NCBI RefSeq assembly: GCF_000274605.1
Contig: NZ_AKNV01000003.1
Location: 62,001-126,000, forward strand
DNA length: 64,000 nucleotides
Direction: 5' to 3'
DNA from: Helicobacter pylori NQ4053
GTDB taxonomy: Bacteria; Campylobacterota; Campylobacteria; Campylobacterales; Helicobacteraceae
A model generated the notes under the pieces. The model ran no database searches, was not told where the DNA came from, and saw only the letters and a list, made by a program, of their open reading frames with translations. The position numbers and the translations under genes were made by a program. Every line of letters starts with the position of its first letter. The first letter of the stretch is position 1. Below are positions 39,270 through 50,705 of the stretch, piece after piece.

Positions 39270-39350
39270 TTATTTTTGCTCCAAAACATCTAAAATCCTA
39301 TACAACAAATAAATTACAATGAGAAACAATATTAAGTAAATAATCCCCAT
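39270..39350 (-). CDS. 26-residue membrane peptide between fabG and acpP
   Basis: MGIIYLILFLIVIYLLYRIL then DVLEQK, stop. One transmembrane helix with a polar C-terminal tail. AAGAGG lies 11 bases before the ATG, and the frame sits in the 225-base gap between fabG and acpP on the same strand. I infer a real small membrane protein co-transcribed with the fatty-acid genes; it may be the HP0560 locus. Confidence 0.5.
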   Translation of the reverse strand: MGIIYLILFLIVIYLLYRILDVLEQK

Positions 39351-39442
39351 TTGATAATAACCTCTTTGTTTTAGAATAACCTCATAATGTTAGCATGATT
39401 TTTGCTACTTACAAACTTTTATCGCTAAAAGAATGTTTAGGA

Positions 39443-40186
39443 CTACATATAAAGTCCGCCATTGACTTTGAGAGTCTCTCCAGTGATGTAACTAGAGTGA
39501 TCACTCAAAAGAAACGCTACCGCTTCTGCCACTTCCTTAGCAGACCCTAGCCTGTTTAAAGGAATGTTTTTAACATAATCCGCTTTGAGTTCGTCTTTCA
39601 AATTAGCGTTCATGTCGGTTTCTATAAAGCCTGGCGTTACAGAGTTGAAACGAATATTCCTTAAAGCTCCCTCATAAGCAAAGGACTTGCTCATCGCAAT
39701 CATTCCCCCCTTACTCGCTGAGTAGTTTGTCTGCCCCATATTACCTCTTTCACCAATGATAGAAGCGACATTAACCACGCTCCCAAAACGACTCTTACTC
39801 ATCACCTTTAAAGCCTCTCGGCAACCTATAAAGGCTGAAGTGAGATTATTGTCTATGACATGGTGAAAATCTTCTGTTTTCATTTTGATGGCTAATTTAT
39901 CGCGTACCACACCAGCGTTATTCACCAAATAAGACAAACCTCCATCGCTTTGGACAATGGTTTGTATCGCTTCAATAAAATCGCTTTCAGAAGCCGCATC
40001 AAATTTAATGACAGCTGCCTTATAGCCTTTTTCTTCAAGCTCATTTTTCAAAGCGTCAGCCACTTCAGCATTACTGCGGTAATTGATCCAAACTTTCAGC
40101 CCCATAGAAGCGAGAGTTTTGGCGATTTCGGCCCCAATGCCTTTAGAAGCTCCCGTAATGAGAACATTTTTCCCTGTGAATTGCAT
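39443..40186 (-). CDS. fabG: 3-oxoacyl-ACP reductase
   Basis: 247 residues of the short-chain dehydrogenase family. NADPH loop ITGASKGIGAEIAKTLAS, NNAGVVRD, catalytic Ser..Tyr-x3-Lys in ASIIGERGNMGQTNYSASKG, and a C-terminus ITGETLKVNGGLYM typical of FabG. It reduces beta-ketoacyl-ACP. It follows rpsU by 41 bases and precedes the tiny membrane ORF and acpP. Confidence 0.97.
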   Translation of the reverse strand: MQFTGKNVLITGASKGIGAEIAKTLASMGLKVWINYRSNAEVADALKNELEEKGYKAAVIKFDAASESDFIEAIQTIVQSDGGLSYLVNNAGVVRDKLAIKMKTEDFHHVIDNNLTSAFIGCREALKVMSKSRFGSVVNVASIIGERGNMGQTNYSASKGGMIAMSKSFAYEGALRNIRFNSVTPGFIETDMNANLKDELKADYVKNIPLNRLGSAKEVAEAVAFLLSDHSSYITGETLKVNGGLYM

Positions 40187-40227
40187 TATTCAATAATCCT
40201 TAAATTTTAAATTTTTCTTAAAGCCTA

Positions 40228-40440
40228 TTATAGTCTTGATTCATAACGCCTTAACATATAAAGACGCTTTAAAACTTTCTTCTTAGCACTGATTTTTTGT
40301 TTTTTGCGTTTTTCAGTTTTAGACTCAAAGAATCTCCTTGCACGGCATTCTGTTACCACCAAATTGCGATCGGTTTGCTTTTTGAATCTCCTATAAGCTT
40401 CATCAAACGCATCGCCTTCTCTAACCTTAATCCCTGGCAT
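40228..40440 (-). CDS. rpsU: 30S ribosomal protein S21
   Basis: 70 residues from [20 protein letters not shown] at 40440; the longer frame to 40485 has no ribosome site and the family starts here. It is very basic ([16 protein letters not shown]). It is the first gene of the leftward run into fabG. Confidence 0.95.
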
Positions 40441-40540
40441 ACTGCTATCACCTCTTTTCCATAGCTTAAAATCATTGCTTAACAATGGCTACAAATGAAA
40501 TAATATTATATAAGACAGATTAACCGATTGTCAAGAATTT

Positions 40541-41791
40541 TTATTTTTTTCTAGCAATTTTGTTAATAAGGTTATAAGGATCAAAGGCGACCGTCATATA
40601 CACTTGGTAAGATTCTGACCAAGGCAAGCTCCTATCAAAGCCCCCACGCATCGCATTAAGCACGAAGTTGATGCGGACCGATGCGAAGTCGTTTTTCCAA
40701 TTGTAATAAAAATCAAAACGGTTATACATGTTGGCTTGAAAGAATGGCACGCCACGATAAATAGGCGTGGGGCAGTAAGAAGGCGCGCAATACATTTCAA
40801 CATATTGGTATTGGTTATAAAAAGGCATTTCTGGGGTCTTGGCGAAGAAAAATAAATTGTGGATGCCAAAGCCTTTGTATTGGATCTCCACATCAAATTG
40901 CCCGCCCACGCTGTTCATAAAAGGCACATTTTTGTGAATTTGCCTTAATCGGCTTGATTCAGAAACCATGCCAAAACTGGCGTTGAGTTTTTCCATAAAG
41001 GGGGCGATGTCTAAAAGGCTTGTCCCTATGTAAGCGTTAAAGTAGAGGCGATCCATAAGATAAATATTATTATTTTCAATCGCTTTTTTTTCATTAAATT
41101 TCATGCCATCAGCCCCATTCAAAAGGTATTTGTCTTCATTATGGAACAAGACAAAATACCCTCCAATACCCAATAAATCCTTAAAGAAATTATAAGCGAC
41201 AGATCCGTTCATTTGAAACCTGTCCATTGCATTCCCATAAGGGTTTCTCCCGAATTTACAAGTGTTGTAACAATTGCCTCCAAACCAATCTAGCATGAAT
41301 TCCGCATGCCCATAATAGGGTTTTGAAGGCGAATAATGGTTTTGAAATTGCAATAAAAACCCTCTAGCATTTGGATCTATAAACCAATAATAAGGGGCAA
41401 AAATATTCAAACCATACCTCCCTAAGAGGTTTTTTCTAGGAAAGATGCCACCATAAAAAGTAAAACGCTTCCCTCTAGCCTTATAATACATCGTAGGCCC
41501 CCAGCGGTAGGGAAAATTAGTGCTGTAATTATGGAAGTTTTGAAAGAAATACGCCCCCACAGTCAGGCTTTGCTCCACACCTCTTGTATAAAATTGGATC
41601 CCAAAATTTGGAGTTAGACGGGTTTTAAGATTGGTGTTAGTATTGACCCAATAAGGCGTTGAGCCTTCATGGTCCATGATGAACATATTGAAACCCAGAT
41701 TATATTTAAAAATATTCCAATCAAAAGCATGCGAATTAACCGCTAACAAACAAACCAAAAAAGAATGTTTTAAAAAGGTGTTTATTGCCAC
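40541..41791 (-). CDS. outer-membrane protein, probable beta-barrel (HP0563-like)
   Basis: 416 residues from a GTG with a signal peptide (FLKHSFLVCLLAVNSHA). The mature part is dense in aromatic residues and in alternating strands (FYGGIFPRKNLLGRYG, YNRFDFYYNWKND), the composition of a barrel. It does not look like a Hop family porin. No function known. It is divergent from the ribbon-helix-helix gene. Confidence 0.75.
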   Translation of the reverse strand: MAINTFLKHSFLVCLLAVNSHAFDWNIFKYNLGFNMFIMDHEGSTPYWVNTNTNLKTRLTPNFGIQFYTRGVEQSLTVGAYFFQNFHNYSTNFPYRWGPTMYYKARGKRFTFYGGIFPRKNLLGRYGLNIFAPYYWFIDPNARGFLLQFQNHYSPSKPYYGHAEFMLDWFGGNCYNTCKFGRNPYGNAMDRFQMNGSVAYNFFKDLLGIGGYFVLFHNEDKYLLNGADGMKFNEKKAIENNNIYLMDRLYFNAYIGTSLLDIAPFMEKLNASFGMVSESSRLRQIHKNVPFMNSVGGQFDVEIQYKGFGIHNLFFFAKTPEMPFYNQYQYVEMYCAPSYCPTPIYRGVPFFQANMYNRFDFYYNWKNDFASVRINFVLNAMRGGFDRSLPWSESYQVYMTVAFDPYNLINKIARKK

Positions 41792-41910
41792 TTGTTACCC
41801 CTATGTCATCATTATTTTTGATAAAAAAGCTTATCTTGTAACCAATGGGTATTCTAGCACATCTAAAAATATTTTTCTTTAGATTTAATATTAAAATAGC
41901 ACTTATTTCA

Positions 41911-41919
41911 TGTTAGAAT
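41911..41919 (+). promoter_or_regulatory. extended -10 ahead of the RHH regulator gene
   Basis: TGTTAGAAT about 45 bases before the start at 41965, in the divergent gap shared with the outer-membrane protein gene. AAAAGGAAA precedes the ATG. Confidence 0.5.
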
Positions 41920-41964
41920 AGCCGTTATGATGTTACAACATACTAACTAAAAAAGGAAATTTTA

Positions 41965-42210
41965 ATGGAATTAGGAAATAAAAATATAAAACCCGGTCGT
42001 AAGCGTGTCGCTGTAGATGAGTTGAAACGCAATTTTTCAGTGACTTTTTATCTCTCTAAAGAAGAGCATGATGTTTTGAGACGCTTAGCTGATGAAGAAG
42101 TAGAAAGCGTCAATTCTTTTGTCAAACGTCACATTTTAAAAACAATCATTTACAAAAAAGGCACTAACCAAGATTCTTCTATCAATTGTGATTCTTCTAG
42201 TAGGCTTTAA
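41965..42210 (+). CDS. ribbon-helix-helix DNA-binding protein (HP0564-like)
   Basis: 81 residues. The core KRNFSVTFYLSKEEHDVLRR (beta strand, helix) and ADEEVESVNSFVKRHILKTI (second helix) is an Arc/MetJ-type ribbon-helix-helix fold that dimerises on DNA. Basic residues precede the strand. It may regulate itself or the divergent outer-membrane protein gene; no toxin partner is adjacent, so it need not be an antitoxin. Confidence 0.75.
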   Translation: MELGNKNIKPGRKRVAVDELKRNFSVTFYLSKEEHDVLRRLADEEVESVNSFVKRHILKTIIYKKGTNQDSSINCDSSSRL

Positions 42211-42217
42211 GCCTACT
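42199..42217. terminator. possible bidirectional hairpin between convergent genes
   Basis: An 8-bp perfect stem AGTAGGCT / AGCCTACT with a 3-base loop containing the stop of the RHH gene. There is only a short T-run, so termination would be weak or rho-assisted. Confidence 0.4.
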
Positions 42218-42233
42218 TTAAGGTGATCGTTCT

Positions 42234-42881
42234 TTAAGAGCAACACCCACTAGAGCATTTGGTTTTAATCCCCACCGATGAGCGATCCATCAAGCAAAAC
42301 CCTTTCCCCTCCAAATAGCGTTTCGCATCAAACCCTGCCACAAACAAGCCTCCAGCAAATAACGCCAAGTCTTTAACCACTAACCTTCCAGCCCCAGAAA
42401 GCCATGGGAAATGCTGATTGACAAACACTTCTGGCGTTGTGAATAAAAAGGATAGAGTCGTGATCGTCATTCCAGCGACAAGTAAGCCCCCAATCACGCC
42501 CATTAAAGGCATCCAAAGCCCTAAAAGCACCAAAATACCTAGGATCATGATCGTGATCCCTAAACCTTCAGCCACTAAATAAGTGTGGTTTTCTTTATGC
42601 CATTCTTTGTTTTCAACGATTTTAGGGTTATCTTGCATTTCTTCTTGCATGGATTGGGATTCAGACATTTTGTGTTGTTTGTATGCGGGCTTTTCAAATT
42701 TATACATGAAAGAAAAGAAAGGGGAGTTAGCCACAAAAGGAGCGATCCCTTCAGCTTCATACGGCACAAACTTAAGCCCTCCAATCCAAATAAAAATGAT
42801 GAAAATAGCTATATGCATCAAATAGCCGCCTAGATTCTGGAGTTTTGTAATCACTTCAAGCAATGATTTTAACGCTTGCAT
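42234..42881 (-). CDS. membrane protein of the DUF417 (YkgB/RclC) family
   Basis: 215 residues. IFIWIGGLKFVPYEAEGIAP and FVANSPFFSFMYKF are characteristic of this family, followed by three more hydrophobic segments. RclC in E. coli responds to reactive chlorine. The Cys-rich end (CLMDRSS..KTKCSSGCCS) is unusual. AAAGGAAT precedes the ATG. It is downstream of dapF by 112 bases. Confidence 0.8.
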   Translation of the reverse strand: MQALKSLLEVITKLQNLGGYLMHIAIFIIFIWIGGLKFVPYEAEGIAPFVANSPFFSFMYKFEKPAYKQHKMSESQSMQEEMQDNPKIVENKEWHKENHTYLVAEGLGITIMILGILVLLGLWMPLMGVIGGLLVAGMTITTLSFLFTTPEVFVNQHFPWLSGAGRLVVKDLALFAGGLFVAGFDAKRYLEGKGFCLMDRSSVGIKTKCSSGCCS

Positions 42882-42993
42882 GGTTTTATTCCTTTAGGAT
42901 ATTTTTTATATTGCTAAAAACAGCTCGCAAATGATAGCGCATTATGTTTAATTACGACAAAATCATTTTGATTACTACTATAAGAAATAATGA

Positions 42994-43815
42994 TCAAAAA
43001 CACCCATTTTCAAAAACCCTCATGCCTAAAACACTCATGCCAATATAACGAACGATTCCTTTATAAAAAATTCCATCATTTTTTAAAGAAAGCTCTAAAG
43101 ATTCGTTACTTTTAGGGATGAGAGTGGCTTTTTTAGGCGTGTTATAAAAAATGCGTGCGGCGATAAAAACCGCTGCCATGCCTGTCCCGCAAGCTAGCGT
43201 GAAATCTTCAACCCCTCTTTCATAAGTTTGTAAAAAAATCGTCTCTTTATTTTCTATAAAAGCGATATTAATGTTAGCGTTAAATTCATGCCTTAAAGCC
43301 CTTAATTCCAGCGTGTTAAGGGAATTTAACCACTCTTTATTTTTCACAAACCCCACTAAATGCGGCACTCCTGTATTGATGAGATAGAACATAGGGATAT
43401 TTTCTAAAACGCTGTTATTAGTAAAAAATTTTTTGCATCTTAAATTGGGTATGGTGTCTAGGATTTCGTAGTTACCGAGATTGCTCTCTATGATATTGGG
43501 TTCTTCTATACGGATAGAAATCTCTCTTTTTCCGGCTAAAAAAACATGCTCTTTAGGGGCTATATTATGCTGGTAGGCAAATAACCCCACGCAACGGCTC
43601 GCATTCCCACACATGCCAGCTTTAGAGCCATCTGAATTGTAAAAATCCCATTCGTAGTCATAATTTCTGCTCGGTAAGACGACCACAAGCCCATCAGCCC
43701 CAAAACCCTCATGCCTATGGCACACCTGTTTGGCTAAATTGGAAAAATCTTTTTTTTTGAAGCTTTGCGTGATTAAAAAATCATTCCCGCTCCCTGAATA
43801 CTTGTAAAACACCAT
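42994..43815 (-). CDS. dapF: diaminopimelate epimerase
   Basis: 273 residues with the two active cysteines in [10 protein letters not shown] and [11 protein letters not shown], plus the N-terminal [10 protein letters not shown]. It converts LL- to meso-diaminopimelate for peptidoglycan and lysine; dapB earlier in the window serves the same pathway. It diverges from the permease gene. Confidence 0.96.
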   Translation of the reverse strand: MVFYKYSGSGNDFLITQSFKKKDFSNLAKQVCHRHEGFGADGLVVVLPSRNYDYEWDFYNSDGSKAGMCGNASRCVGLFAYQHNIAPKEHVFLAGKREISIRIEEPNIIESNLGNYEILDTIPNLRCKKFFTNNSVLENIPMFYLINTGVPHLVGFVKNKEWLNSLNTLELRALRHEFNANINIAFIENKETIFLQTYERGVEDFTLACGTGMAAVFIAARIFYNTPKKATLIPKSNESLELSLKNDGIFYKGIVRYIGMSVLGMRVFENGCF

Positions 43816-43928
43816 CTATATAAGCCTTTTTGATTTAATTATAAGTTAAAAGAGGTTTTTTATCCTTAAAAGAGCGTTTTTTAGCTAACATTTGATAATT
43901 TTTGGTTCAGTTTAATGGGGATAATTTC

Positions 43929-44975
43929 ATGAAAGCTCAGTATTTTTTTTGGATTCTTTTTTTGATTGGTTTTTATTGGATGATCTATTTGTATCAAGAT
44001 TTTTTAATGGATGCGCTGATCGCTGGGCTTTTGTGCGTGGGGTTTTTTCAAGTGAAAGTTTTTTTAGATAAGCGCTTTTTCAATGTTGTCAGTTCGTTTT
44101 TATGCGTTTTGGTTTTAGCGAGCGTTTTGATCGTTCCGTTGTATTTTATTGTTTATAAAAGTTCTAATATTATTTTTGAAATCAATTTTGAAAAATTTTC
44201 AGCCCTAATCAAATGGCTTAAAGGGACAATCACTGAAAATTTATCGCATTTTCCTACCATTCATGATGGAGCGAGCAAGTTTTTAGAAAATTTTAGTGCC
44301 GCTTCCATCACGGGCTATTTGTTGAAAATAAGCAGCTATGTGGGAAGATACAGCTTGAAACTCATTACAGACGCTTTGTTTATCTTGGGGCTGTTGTTTT
44401 TCTTTTTTTATTACGGGGAGAGATTTTATCGTTATTTTTTGGGGGTCTTGCCTCTTGGAATCAATCAAAGCAAAAAGATTTTTGAAGAAGTGGCTGGGAT
44501 TTTACGCATCGTGCTTTTAACTTCTCTCATCACGGTTATTTTAGAGGGCGTGGCGTTTGGGGTGATGATCGTATGGTTTGGGCATGACGGCTGGTCTTTA
44601 GGGATTTTATACGGCCTAGCGTCTTTGGTGCCGGCTGTTGGGGGGGCTTTGATTTGGATCCCTATAGCGATTTATGAACTTTATCATGGGAATGTGAATG
44701 AGGCGATATTTATCGCTTTGTATTCTATTTTATTGATTAGCGTGCTGATTGATAGCGTGATCAAGCCAATTTTAATCGTCTTCATCAAAAAAAGAATTTT
44801 TAAAACCACCCTTAAAATCAATGAAATGCTGATTTTCTTTTCCATGATTGCTGGGATTTCACAATTTGGTTTTTGGGGGATCATTGTGGGGCCTACTATC
44901 ACGGCGTTTTTTATTGCGTTACTGCGATTGTATGAAAATTACTTTATCCAAAACGATCAAAAAGCATGCGAATGA
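43929..44975 (+). CDS. AI-2E family (PerM/YdiK) membrane protein
   Basis: 348 residues from the ATG at 43929, which follows GGGGATAATTTC; the upstream frame to 43902 lacks a site. About seven to eight transmembrane helices with the family stretches YGLASLVPAVGGALIWIPIA and SVIKPILIVF. Members have been linked to autoinducer-2 or Na+/H+ export, not settled; for H. pylori the role is unknown. It stands alone, convergent with the radical SAM gene. Confidence 0.85.
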   Translation: MKAQYFFWILFLIGFYWMIYLYQDFLMDALIAGLLCVGFFQVKVFLDKRFFNVVSSFLCVLVLASVLIVPLYFIVYKSSNIIFEINFEKFSALIKWLKGTITENLSHFPTIHDGASKFLENFSAASITGYLLKISSYVGRYSLKLITDALFILGLLFFFFYYGERFYRYFLGVLPLGINQSKKIFEEVAGILRIVLLTSLITVILEGVAFGVMIVWFGHDGWSLGILYGLASLVPAVGGALIWIPIAIYELYHGNVNEAIFIALYSILLISVLIDSVIKPILIVFIKKRIFKTTLKINEMLIFFSMIAGISQFGFWGIIVGPTITAFFIALLRLYENYFIQNDQKACE

Positions 44976-45114
44976 TATAAGCCCTATGCTCACAACGAAA
45001 TTTTTAAAAATGATATATAAGAGTGAGAAATAACCATTCTTATGAAGAATTTTCAAACACCTCATTCAATGCGAATGCAAATTTAAACCCATATCATCTT
45101 AATAGATACAAATT

Positions 45115-45987
45115 TTATTTTTTATAACGAATGAGAGGGTAGGAGCAGTTTTTGCATAAAAGCTCTAACGCTTCGCCCTTTAAAAAATGGGTTTTGATAG
45201 CCATAGCTTTTTGGCTCTTTAAAATATCTTTTAGGGGCGTATGGTTTAAATCGCCAAGGTTGATATGAGCTTGCGTGTCCATGCAGCACGGCACGACAAC
45301 GCCATTAGATAAAATAGCGACTTGCTTGATCAAGCCGTAACAATAGGGGATTTTTGATTCCTGGTTTAAAGGATTTTGGGCGTTCAAATTCGGCCATTTA
45401 AAGGTTTTTTGGATATTCAAAAAACTTTTTTTAAACAAACGAGCGCGCCCTTGCGTTTTTAAACCCTCTAAAGAAACACATTCAAAGCTTTCTAAAAAAG
45501 GCTTGATCAAATTCTGGTGTTTCTCAAGGGTGCTGTCTTGAATGCGTAAATTCAAAAACACTTCGCTGTTTTTTTCACATTTGTAGCGGCAAAATTCTAA
45601 AATTTTTTGGATGTAGCGGTGCTGGTTGATTTTGTTGCGATTGTCTAGCCCTGCGTCCAAAGAAATAGAAATTTGATAGATTGCATCGTGTAAAAGCGTC
45701 TCAAAATCGTGCCAATACACCCCGCTAGTAACCAAATCCACTTTCAAAGAAAAGCGTTTAGCGGTGCTTAAATAGCGGTTTAAATTTTTGAGTTTGCAAG
45801 GATCGCCTAAAACATGCAAGGTGATGATTGGGGTTAAGGGGGCCGCTTCTCTACAAATTTTTTCAAACAATTCCAAAGGCATCACGCCTCTGATATTTTT
45901 GGGGTTAGGGCAAAAACTGCATTGCAACCCGCAAATATCGCTTAATTCTATATAGATTTTTTTAAAAAGTTTCTTGTTGGGTGTCAA
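45115..45987 (-). CDS. radical SAM protein with C-terminal cysteine cluster
   Basis: 290 residues from a TTG. The iron-sulfur motif CGLQCSFCPNP (CxxxCxxC) binds the AdoMet-cleaving 4Fe-4S cluster. The C-terminal part with PYCYGLIKQVAILSNG, VPCCMDTQ, NLGDLNH and LCKNC resembles a SPASM/Twitch auxiliary cluster domain. Substrate not recognised; such proteins often modify peptides or other enzymes. It lies 29 bases behind ychF on the same strand. Confidence 0.85.
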   Translation of the reverse strand: MTPNKKLFKKIYIELSDICGLQCSFCPNPKNIRGVMPLELFEKICREAAPLTPIITLHVLGDPCKLKNLNRYLSTAKRFSLKVDLVTSGVYWHDFETLLHDAIYQISISLDAGLDNRNKINQHRYIQKILEFCRYKCEKNSEVFLNLRIQDSTLEKHQNLIKPFLESFECVSLEGLKTQGRARLFKKSFLNIQKTFKWPNLNAQNPLNQESKIPYCYGLIKQVAILSNGVVVPCCMDTQAHINLGDLNHTPLKDILKSQKAMAIKTHFLKGEALELLCKNCSYPLIRYKK

Positions 45988-46016
45988 TTCTTATGAGAAA
46001 ATAGTAACGAAACAGA

Positions 46017-47117
46017 CTAGACATTGAAGCGAAAATGCAACACATCGCCATCTTGAACGATATAATCCTTACCTTCAATGCGTAACGCTCCCTTTTCTTT
46101 CGCTCCGGCTTCGCCCTTATAAGCGATAAAATCATCATAACTGATGGTTTCAGCTCTGATAAAGCCTTTTTCAAAATCCTTATGGATCACCCCAGCAGCC
46201 ACGGGTGCACTAGAGCCTTTTTTAATCGTCCATGATCGCACTTCCTTGACCCCAGCGGTAAAATAATTGATCAAACCTAATTCCTTAAAACTCAAACGAA
46301 TGGTCTTTTCTAGTCCGCTTTCTTCTACACCTAAACTTTGCAAAAATTCTTTGACTTCATCTCCACTCATAGAAACCATTTCTTCTTCCAATTTAGCGCA
46401 CAAGGCAACAAACTCGCTATTTTGGGCTTTCGCATGGTTTTTGACTTTTTTGGCATGCTCATTGAGTGCGTTTAAATCTTCTTCGCCCACATTAGCGACG
46501 TAGATCATTTTTTTATGAGATAAAAAACGCAATTCCTTGTCCAATTCTAAAAAAGCCTCGCTTGTATTCAAGGGAAAAGTTTTCGCCGGCTTTAATTCTT
46601 CTAAATGCGTTTTTAAACTCAAAGCGCATTCTAAAAGATTTTTAGCGTCTTTTGAGCTTTTTAGGGCTTTTTGCAAGCGATCGATCCTTTTGTCTAAAGT
46701 GGCAATATCCGCTAAAATCAACTCCAATTCAATGGTCTCTATATCATTCAAAGGATCAATCTTGTCGTTCACATGCGTGATATTGTCATCTTCAAAACAG
46801 CGCACCACTTGCAAGATCACTTCGCATTCCTTGATATTGGCTAAAAACTGATTGCCTAAACCCTCCCCCTTGCTCGCTCCCTTAATCAATCCGGCAATAT
46901 CCACAAATTCCACCACAGAATGCAAAATGCGTTCAGGCTTTACGATTTGAGCCAACGCATCAAGCCGCCTATCAGGCACATTCACGATGGCTTTATTGGG
47001 TTCAATGGTGCAAAAAGGGTAGTTCGAACTTTGGGCGTTTTGGGTTTTAGTGAGCGCGTTAAAGGTGCTGGATTTGCCCACATTAGGCAAACCCACAATG
47101 CCTACAGACAAGCCCAT
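46017..47117 (-). CDS. ychF: ribosome-binding ATPase YchF (OLA1 family)
   Basis: 366 residues. G1 GLPNVGKSSTFNALTK, FVDIAGLIKGASKGEGLGN, and a C-terminal TGS domain (LGLINYFTAGVKEVR). The family prefers ATP to GTP and binds ribosomes. It starts one base after pepA ends, so they are coupled. A radical SAM gene follows. Confidence 0.96.
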   Translation of the reverse strand: MGLSVGIVGLPNVGKSSTFNALTKTQNAQSSNYPFCTIEPNKAIVNVPDRRLDALAQIVKPERILHSVVEFVDIAGLIKGASKGEGLGNQFLANIKECEVILQVVRCFEDDNITHVNDKIDPLNDIETIELELILADIATLDKRIDRLQKALKSSKDAKNLLECALSLKTHLEELKPAKTFPLNTSEAFLELDKELRFLSHKKMIYVANVGEEDLNALNEHAKKVKNHAKAQNSEFVALCAKLEEEMVSMSGDEVKEFLQSLGVEESGLEKTIRLSFKELGLINYFTAGVKEVRSWTIKKGSSAPVAAGVIHKDFEKGFIRAETISYDDFIAYKGEAGAKEKGALRIEGKDYIVQDGDVLHFRFNV

Positions 47118-47118
47118 T

Positions 47119-49235
<2,117 letters not shown>

Positions 49236-49249
49236 AATTCACCCTTATC

Positions 49250-49789
49250 CTAGCATTCTAACAAACAAAAGGTTTTCACTCGCTCTTCTAAAAGTTGGAT
49301 ACCCGGTAATTCTTTTAACCCTATCAAAAAGCATGCTTCTATGCATTCAGCTTGTAGGGCTTTGATAAGCTCAAGGCTCGCTAAAGCTGTGCCTCCAGTG
49401 GCTAATAAATCATCAATCAACACCACTCTTACCCCCTTAATTCCCCTAAAAGCGTCAGAGTGGATTTCTATGCTATCGCTCCCGTATTCTAAACTATAGC
49501 TTTGAGATAAGGTGTGTGCGGGGAGTTTGCCTTTTTTCCTCACAGGCACAAAACCCACCCCAAGCGCATAAGCTAAAGCAGAGCCTAAAATAAACCCCCT
49601 CGCTTCAATGCCCACGATAAAGTCTATATTGAGAGCGAGATAGCGTTTTTTGAGCGCGTCAATGAGTTTGTTAAAGAGTTTAGGGTAGTTGAGTAGCGTG
49701 GTAATGTCTTTGAATAAAATCCCTTTTTTAGGGTAGTCTTTCACTTCTCTGATGTTTTGTAAAAGTTCTTCTTTGAGCGTTTCATTCAT
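49250..49789 (-). CDS. apt: adenine phosphoribosyltransferase
   Basis: 179 residues. FVGIEARGFILGSALAYALG and the PRPP site RVVLIDDLLATGGTALAS are typical. It converts adenine and PRPP to AMP (purine salvage). AAAGGAAATTAAA precedes the ATG. Confidence 0.95.
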   Translation of the reverse strand: MNETLKEELLQNIREVKDYPKKGILFKDITTLLNYPKLFNKLIDALKKRYLALNIDFIVGIEARGFILGSALAYALGVGFVPVRKKGKLPAHTLSQSYSLEYGSDSIEIHSDAFRGIKGVRVVLIDDLLATGGTALASLELIKALQAECIEACFLIGLKELPGIQLLEERVKTFCLLEC

Positions 49790-49846
49790 TTTAATTTCCT
49801 TTAATATAACGGATTGGTTGTAGAATTTTGGTTTATTATAGCGTTT

Positions 49847-50179
49847 TTAAAGGAGAGCTTCTATTTTTTGCTCCAATTCTTTAATACGATTTTTATATTT
49901 ATCCGATTCGCCTTTGTATTCAGAGTTGCGCTGTTTAAGGGCTTTTAATTCTGTTTTTAACGAGCTCATTTCTTGGGTAAGAATATCAATATTGCCTAAA
50001 GCCCTTTGGAGTTGCAACTGGTGTTTTTGGATCAAAATTTCAGCTTCTTGTAAGGTGAGCTTCATGGATGCGTTAGTGCGTTCTTGCCGTTTAGCTACGG
50101 TTTTAAAAAAGAAAGTACGCACACCCATATAAAGGATAAAAACAATAGCGATAGTGATGATAAACCATTGGGTAAACAT
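49847..50179 (-). CDS. small membrane-anchored coiled-coil protein, unknown
   Basis: 110 residues. An N-terminal transmembrane helix (WFIITIAIVFILYMGVRTFF) and a long coiled coil (EAEILIQKHQLQLQRALGNI ... KNRIKELEQKIEALL). No function recognised. It sits between rpiB and apt on the same strand. Confidence 0.75.
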   Translation of the reverse strand: MFTQWFIITIAIVFILYMGVRTFFFKTVAKRQERTNASMKLTLQEAEILIQKHQLQLQRALGNIDILTQEMSSLKTELKALKQRNSEYKGESDKYKNRIKELEQKIEALL

Positions 50180-50223
50180 TCTATTAAAATATCCTTTTAG
50201 CGAAACGATGCAATTATACTACA

Positions 50224-50685
50224 TTAGGTTGATGATTTCAGCGATTCATCTAGTTTTTGGATGCGCAACACATGGCGGCCTTGTTCAAATTCTGTAGAGA
50301 AAAACGCTTCTAAAATGCTTTCTGTTACGCCAATACCGCTAATCTTTTCGCCCAAGCACAAGACATTAGCGTTATTGTGCAAGCGAGTCATTTTGGCCAT
50401 GTAAGCATCAAGGCACAAAGCGGCTCTAATACCCTTAAAGCGATTAGCGCCCATGCTCATGCCTATCCCTGTGGCGCACACTAAAATGCCATAGCTTTGC
50501 GGATTTTCTAAGACCTTTTGGCACACTAATTTGGCGTAATCAGGGTAATCCACCCTCATAGTGGGTAAAAAAGCTTGGATCTTAAAACGCTTGTCTTCTA
50601 AAAAATGTTTAACAAATTCTGCAAGATGCAACCCTGCATGATCGCTTCCTATAAAAACTTGAGCAATATTCAAAGGCTTATTCAT
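50224..50685 (-). CDS. rpiB: ribose-5-phosphate isomerase B
   Basis: 153 residues. GSDHAGLHLAEFVK and VCATGIGMSMGANRFKGIRA contain the active-site Cys and the substrate loop. It interconverts ribose 5-phosphate and ribulose 5-phosphate. A GAGAG ribosome site lies before the ATG. It follows the M50 protease gene by 20 bases. Confidence 0.95.
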   Translation of the reverse strand: MNKPLNIAQVFIGSDHAGLHLAEFVKHFLEDKRFKIQAFLPTMRVDYPDYAKLVCQKVLENPQSYGILVCATGIGMSMGANRFKGIRAALCLDAYMAKMTRLHNNANVLCLGEKISGIGVTESILEAFFSTEFEQGRHVLRIQKLDESLKSST

Positions 50686-50705
50686 CAGCTCTCCTTGATA
50701 AAAGA

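Noticed and set aside
41965..42210. Antitoxin of a toxin-antitoxin pair
   Set aside because: The ribbon-helix-helix gene has no small toxin-like gene beside it; the next gene is a convergent membrane protein.
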